A stretch of DNA of 64,000 nt from Archivesica marissinica. Its lineage: Eukaryota; Mollusca; Bivalvia; Venerida; Vesicomyidae. The notes beneath the pieces were generated by a model, which ran no database searches, was not told the DNA's origin, and saw only the letters and a list, made by a program, of their open reading frames with translations. Below are positions 58,051 through 64,000 of the stretch, in pieces. A program made the translations under genes and the position numbers. Within the stretch, counting starts at the first letter, position 1; each line of letters begins with the position of its first letter. The DNA lies in assembly GCA_014843695.1 (NCBI GenBank), contig CM026390.1:11231890-11295889 (forward strand), given 5' to 3'.

Positions 58051-58806
58051 TACACGAAATGTCGAGAGAGTAGCGAAACTTGATACGTGTGAAACGGTGG
58101 AGTATCGTACCTGATATCCGTGTGGCTGCTTGAGAACACGAAATGTCGGGAGAGTAGCGAAATGTCGGAAGAGTAGCGAAATGTCGGGAGAGTAGCGAAA
58201 TGTCGGGAGGGTAGCGAAATTTGATACGTGTGAAACGGTGGAGTATCGTACCTGACATCAGTGTGGCTGCTTGAGAACACGAAATGTCGGGAGAGTAGCG
58301 AAATGTCGGAAGAGTAGCGAAATGTCGGGAGAGTAGCGAAATGTCGGGAGGGTAGCGAAACTTGATACGTGTGAAACGGTTGAGTATCGTACCTGACATC
58401 AGTGTGGCTGCTTGAGAACACGAAATGTCGGGAGAGTAGCGAAATGTCGGGAGAGTAGCGAAATGTCGGGAGAGTACACGAAATGTCGAGAGAGTAGCGA
58501 AATGTCGGGAGAGTAGCGAAATGTCGGGAGAGTAGCGAAATGTCGGGAGAGTAGCGCGAAATGTCGGGAGAGTAGCGAAATGTCGGGAGAGTAGCGAAAT
58601 GTCGGGAAACTGCGAAATGTCGGGAGAGTAGCGAAATGTCGGGAGAGTAGCGAAATGTCGGGAGAGTAGCGAAATGTCGGGAGAGTAGCGCGAAATGTCG
58701 GGAGAGTAGCGAAATGTCGGGAGAGTAGCGAAATGTCGGGAGAGTAGCGAAACTGGATACGTGTGAAACGGTGGAGTATCGTATCTGACATCAGTGTGGC
58801 TGCTGA
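58051..58806. repeat. 19-bp units nested in a 141-bp higher-order repeat
   Basis: The small unit GAAATGTCGGGAGAGTAGC repeats throughout. Three complete larger units spaced 141 bp apart carry TTGATACGTGTGAAACGGTG (58080, 58221, 58362) and GTGTGGCTGCTTGAGAACAC. A long run of small units alone follows, and a final large-unit segment closes the array near 58753. Confidence 0.95.
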
Positions 58807-58852
58807 GCCAAATCCATCAAGTAGTTACGCTTCAGCAATTAAAAGGAGGTTA

Positions 58853-59320
<468 letters not shown>

Positions 59321-59354
59321 ACTCATAGTTATTTACATACATTATATATACTAT

Positions 59355-59478
59355 TTGCACGTGACTCTTCTCTCTCCCTTCATGGCAATGGATTCCATCA
59401 GGAATGAGGTCTCGAGAGCGATTAATCTAAAGTTGGAAAAACATGTTTCGCAATCGAACTAAAATAAATTTGTATAAT
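59355..59478 (+). repeat. SINE-B 3' part
   Basis: CTCTTCTCTCTCCCTTCATG, GGAATGAGGTCTCGAGAGCG and AAATAAATTTGTATAA define the body and tail. The head is missing. Confidence 0.8.
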
Positions 59479-59631
59479 CACGTGATAAATGAAATACAAA
59501 GCAATTTAACTATAATCACTAGTATGCTGTTTTAGAGTAGTAATCAAGTGTATCATTATATTGCTTAGAAAATAATCTTGGAATTATCAAATTACCAAAT
59601 ATAATTTATTGTAAATATTTAAAGTTGTTTT

Positions 59632-59665
59632 GATATACTAGAGGACATAGAAAAGGCACATTTCG
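59632..59665 (-). repeat. Single inverted unit of the following 36-bp array
   Basis: ATACTAGAGGACATAGAAAA followed by GGCACA is the reverse complement of a unit of the array starting at 59823. It lies about 160 bp upstream, so the locus has an inverted-repeat outline. Confidence 0.8.
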
Positions 59666-59822
59666 GATAAGTGTGTTTTACATGAAAAACAATAACTATA
59701 TAAATACATAGTTTTAAACATTTTGGAATAGTTTTAGTTGTTCAGTTTGTGTTTTGCAATAAGGATGTGATATTTGATGGAATCCTTCGTATTTCGTGTT
59801 CATGTAATAATAATCATATAAT

Positions 59823-60307
59823 ATAGGTGTGCGTTTTCTATGTCCTCTAGTATATAATGTAGGTGCGTGTTTTCTATGTCCTCTAGTATATAATGTAGGT
59901 GCGTGTTTTCTATGTCCTCTAGTATACATATAATGTAGGTGCGTGTTTTCTATGTCCTCTAGTATATAATGTAGGTGTGCGTTTTCTATGTCCTCTAGTA
60001 TATAATATAGGTGTGCGTATTCTATGTCCTCTAGTATATAATATAGGTGTGCGTTTTCTATGTCCTCTAGTATATAATATAGGTGTGCGTTTTATATGTC
60101 ATCTAGTATATAATGTAGGTGTGCGTTTTCTATGTCATCTAGTATATAATGTAGATGTGCGTTTTCTATGTCCTCTAGTATATAATGTAGGCGTGCGTTT
60201 TCTATGTCCTCTAGTATATAATATAGGTGTGCGTTTTCTATGTCCTCTAGTATATAATATAGGTGTGCGTTTTCTATGTAATCTAGTATATAATAACTCT
60301 AGTATAT
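59823..60307. repeat. 36-bp minisatellite (TCTATGTCCTCTAGTATATA)
   Basis: About 13 units contain TAGGTGTGCGTTTTCTATGT and CCTCTAGTATATAAT. Early units have GTGCGTG, later ones GTGTGCG. It leads directly into the 30-bp array. Confidence 0.95.
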
Positions 60308-62658
60308 AATAAGTCCAATAACTTGTTTGATCCGTGTGTCCAATAACTCGACTTGTTTGATCAGTGTGTCCAATAACACAACTAGTTTGGTCGGAGTGTC
60401 CAATAACACGACTTGTTTGATCCCTGTTTCCAATAACACGACTTGTTGTATTTGAGTGTCCAATAACACGACTTGTTTTATCCGTGTGTCCAATAGCACG
60501 ACTTGTTGTATTTGAGTGTCCAATAACACGACTTGTTTGATCCGAGTGTCCAATAACACGACTTGTTTGATCCGTGTGTCCAATAACATGACTTGTTTGA
60601 TCCGATTGTCCAATAAAACGACTTGTTTGATCCGTGTGTCCAATAACTCGACTTGTTTGATCCGAGTGTCCAATAACTCGACTTGTTTGATCAGAGTGTC
60701 CAATAACACGGCTTGTTTGATCCGTGTGTCCAATAACTCGACTTGTTTGATCCGTGTGTCCAATAACTCGACTTGTTTGATCCGTGTGTCCAATAACACG
60801 ACTTGTTGTATTTGAGTGTCCAATAACACGACTTGTTTGATCCGTGTGTCCAATAACTCGACTTGTTTGATCCGTGTGTCCAATAACACGACTTGTTGTA
60901 TTTGAGTGTCCAATAACACGACGTGTTTGATCCGAGTGTCCAATAACACAACTAGTTTGGTCGGAGTGTCCAATAACACGACTTTTTTTATCCGTGTTTC
61001 CAATAACACGACTTGTTGTATTTGAGTGTCCAATAACACGACTTGTTTTATCCGTGTGTCCAATAGCACGACTTGTTGTATTTGAGTGTCCAATAACACG
61101 ACTTGTTTGATCCGAGTGTCCAATAACACGACTTGTTTGATCCGAGTGTCCAATAACACGACTTGTTTGATCCGTGTGTCCAATAACATGACTTGTTTGA
61201 TCCGATTGTCCAATAAAACGACTTGTTTGATCCGTGTGTCCAATAACTCGACTTGTTTGATCCGAGTGTCCAATAACTCGACTTGTTTGATCAGAGTGTC
61301 CAATAACACAACTAGTTTGGTCGGAGTGTCCAATAACACGACTTGTTTGATCCCTGTTTCCAATAACACGACTTGTTGTATTTGAGTGTCCAATAACACG
61401 ACTTGTTTTATCCGTGTGTCCAATAGCACGACTTGTTGTATTTGAGTGTCCAATAACACGACTTGTTTGATCCGAGTGTCCAATAACACGACTTGTTTGA
61501 TCCGAGTGTCCAATAACACGACTTGTTTGATCCGTGTGTCCAATAACATGACTTGTTTGATCCGATTGTCCAATAAAACGACTTGTTTGATCCGTGTGTC
61601 CAATAACTCGACTTGTTTGATCCGAGTGTCCAATAACTCGACTTGTTTAATCAGAGTGTCCAATAACACGGCTTGTTTGATCCGTGTGTCCAATAACTCG
61701 ACTTGTTTGATCCGTGTGTCCAATAACTCGACTTGTTTGATCCGTGTGTCCAATAACACGACTTGTTGTATTTGAGTGTCCAATAACACGACTTGTTTGA
61801 TCCGTGTGTCCAATAACTCGACTTGTTTGATCCGTGTGTCCAATAACACGACTTGTTGTATTTGAGTGTCCAATAACACGACGTGTTTGATCCGAGTGTC
61901 CAATAACACAACTAGTTTGGTCGGAGTGTCCAATAACACGACTTTTTTGATCCGTGTTTCCAATAACACGACTTGTTGTATTTGAGTGTCCAATAACACG
62001 ACTTGTTTGATCCGTGTTTCCAATAACACGACTTGTTTGATCCGTGTTTCCAATAACATGACTTGTTTGATCCGAGTGTCCAATAACACGACTTGTTTGA
62101 TCCGAGTGTCCAATAACACGACTTGTTTGATCTGTGTGTCCAATAACTCGACTTGTTTGATCCGTGTGTCCAATAACTCGACTTGTTTGATCCGAGTGTC
62201 CAATAACACGACTTGTTTGATCCGAGTGTCCAATAACTCGTCTAATTTGATCCGAGTGTCCAATAACACGACTTGTTTGATCCGAGTGTCCAATAACACG
62301 GCTTGTTTGATCCGAGGGTCCAATAACACTACTTGTTTGATCCGTGTGTCCAATAACTCGACATGTTTGATCCATGTGTCCAATAACCCGACTTGTTTGA
62401 TCCGTGTGTCCAATAACACGACTTGTTGTATTTGAGTGTCCAATAACACGACTTGTTTGATCCGTGTGTCCAATAACACGACTTGTTTGATCCGTGTGTC
62501 CAATAACACGACTTGTTGTATTTGAGTGTCCAATAACACGACTTGTTTGATCCGTGTGTCCAATAACACGACTTGTTGTATTTGAGTGTCCAATAACACG
62601 AATTGTTTGATCCGAGTTTCAAATAATAACTTATTTTTGATCCGAATATCAAATAACA
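60308..62658. repeat. 30-bp satellite, about 78 units
   Basis: The unit contains GTGTCCAATAACACGACTTG and TTTGATCCGA. Blocks of 12 units (360 bp) are repeated: the series around 61061 recurs at 61421 in the same variant order, and an earlier related block starts near 60491. The minus strand is open for 766 codons as a decapeptide repeat (LLDTRIKQVV type), because 30 is a multiple of three and the unit has no stop. This is treated as an artefact, though see the findings. Confidence 0.97.
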
Positions 62659-63519
62659 GGAACTGGTCGTATTAGTTAGTCACGTATTTAGAGAAATAAA
62701 TCTCATGCGAGTAGTTTTATGAACAGACGTTTCTGATTGGCATGCACACACATCCAGAATTATATCACGTTCACTACCTTTTTTCAAATTTTGCAATTAT
62801 TTATGGCAATATTTGGTCGGTTCCTCGTCAACGGCCTCATGATGTGTACGTTGGCAGCTTTGATGTAGAAAACACTCATCTGATCGTATATATTTTCACT
62901 TGGGTGATTCTCAACACAATAATACCAGATATAATGCAGCTTGAGTTCTCAATGATATACGTTTTCTGGAGTATTTGTTTCATCGATGCTGATAAATATC
63001 ACGTTAATAGATAGATATAGTTTATCATGATTGTGTTTGCATACGGTTTGGAGCCATACCAACAGCTTAGTTATGGCAGCGACAAGTTATTGTTTGGTGC
63101 GGAAAGACCCCGGGTGCCCCTTCGAATATTCATTAAACCCATATATATATGCATCACAACCGAGCACCAAGTCCATCAGAAGCTATATAGGAACACGCAG
63201 GACATGAAGCGGTCCCTGTGTCATTCATGGCTACAGCTGCTGCTGGTGCACGGCTTGTCGTGTAGAGTGGAGCGGTAAGAAGACGAAGAAGATGAATGTT
63301 CTGGCACGATATTTCCGCTGCAATCAATAGGAGGTTCATAGACACATTGTCTGTTTTCAAATTACCATCAACACAACTCACTTTTGAATAATGGGTCTGG
63401 ATGAAATTAATGTTAGATGCGTTTTCTTCTATGGTCTGTAGCCCTTCATCTAGTCCGTCAATCATCTCGAAAACAGTACATGAACACTTATGTGTCTATG
63501 AATCTGGAGAGTGGGTATG
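62659..63519. other. No gene recognised; two short overlapping frames
   Basis: Unique-looking sequence between two arrays. Frames of 83-103 codons overlap on opposite strands (63027-63278 plus, 63154-63465 minus). Neither shows a motif, splice context or clear coding character. A tRNA- or SINE-D-like phrase (GACCCCGGGTGCCCCTTCG) lies near 63107. Confidence 0.4.
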
Positions 63520-64000
63520 AATACCGGACTATGTGTGAAGTTTCATCTGTAGCTTGTGTATGACAATTGGTTACTGTTGGACTATGCGTGTATTTCATCT
63601 GTAGCTTGTGTATGACAATTGGTTACTGTTGGACTATGCGTGTATTTCATCTGTAGCTTGTGTATGACAATTGGTTACTGTTGGACTATGTGTGTATTTC
63701 ATCTGTAGCTTGTGTATGACTATTGGTTGGATACTGTTGGACTATGTGTGTATTTCATCTGTAGCTTGTGTATGACTATTGGTTGGATACTGTTGGACTA
63801 TGCGTGTATTTCATCTGTAGCTTGTGTATGACTATTGGTTGGATACTGTTGGACTATGCGTGTATTTCATCTGTAGCTTGTGTATGACAATTGGTTACTT
63901 TTGAACTATGTGTGTATTTCATCTGTAGCTTGAGTATGACAATTGGATACTGTTGGACTATGCGTGTATTTCATATGTAGCTTGTGTATGACAATTGGTT
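63520..64000. repeat. 52/56-bp minisatellite, continuing past the window end
   Basis: Units contain ATTTCATCTGTAGCTTGTGT, ATGACAATTGGTTACTG and TTGGACTATGCGTGT. Units with TGACTATTGGTTGGATACTG are 4 bp longer. About nine units are visible. Confidence 0.95.

Noticed and set aside
63154..63465. 103-codon minus-strand frame as a gene
   Set aside because: No recognisable motif, overlapped by an equally long plus-strand frame, and no splice or poly-A context.

Overview
The window is eukaryotic, repeat-saturated DNA. The one recognisable host gene is split by spliceosomal introns, and the rest is dominated by tRNA-derived SINEs, LINE and DNA-transposon relics, and at least fifteen different tandem arrays. 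The SINE mix, the TTAACCC-type foldback elements and the transposons carrying internal minisatellites look like a marine invertebrate, most probably a bivalve mollusc. This is an inference from general impression, not from a database comparison. A run of exactly 1000 N (45499-46498) marks an assembly gap between two tandem arrays.

Layout. 0-5 kb: a SINE, an 850-bp composite minisatellite, foldbacks, a MITE nested in a SINE, and on the minus strand a 345-codon intronless ORF of unknown function (3897-4934). 5-12 kb: SINEs and the first copy of a composite repeat that carries two internal minisatellites. 12-16.3 kb: a frameshifted LINE relic on the plus strand and the 3' end of a different LINE on the minus strand. 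16.7-17.4 kb: a 25-bp array. 18.8-41.5 kb: a seven-exon plus-strand gene for TYW3, the tRNA-Phe wybutosine-synthesis methyltransferase (256 aa when joined). 41.5-45 kb: mostly unique sequence with a LINE scrap. 45.1-48.6 kb: a 91-bp array, the gap and a 22-bp array. 48.6-57.4 kb: SINEs, a dispersed repeat pair, a TIR element and a 650-bp TG/TGCG tract. 58-64 kb: five more tandem arrays (141/19 bp, TGCG, 36 bp, 30 bp, 52/56 bp), the last running off the window end.

The central observation is the TYW3 locus. A coding sequence of only 771 bp is spread over 22.7 kb because the introns have filled with different repeats. Intron 1 holds two satellites sharing a core and a Crypton/ZMYM-like domain relic. 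Intron 2 holds three SINEs and a minisatellite-bearing element. Intron 3 holds a SINE. Intron 4 holds a hAT element with a perfect 8-bp target duplication. Intron 5 holds foldbacks and a 7.4-kb 28-bp satellite. Intron 6 holds SINE pieces and a piggyBac-like MITE. All six junctions keep the reading frame and the family motifs are intact, so the gene looks functional.

Most long open frames in the window (up to 766 codons) lie inside tandem arrays. They are explained by repeat units that lack stop codons on one strand, and I do not call them genes.
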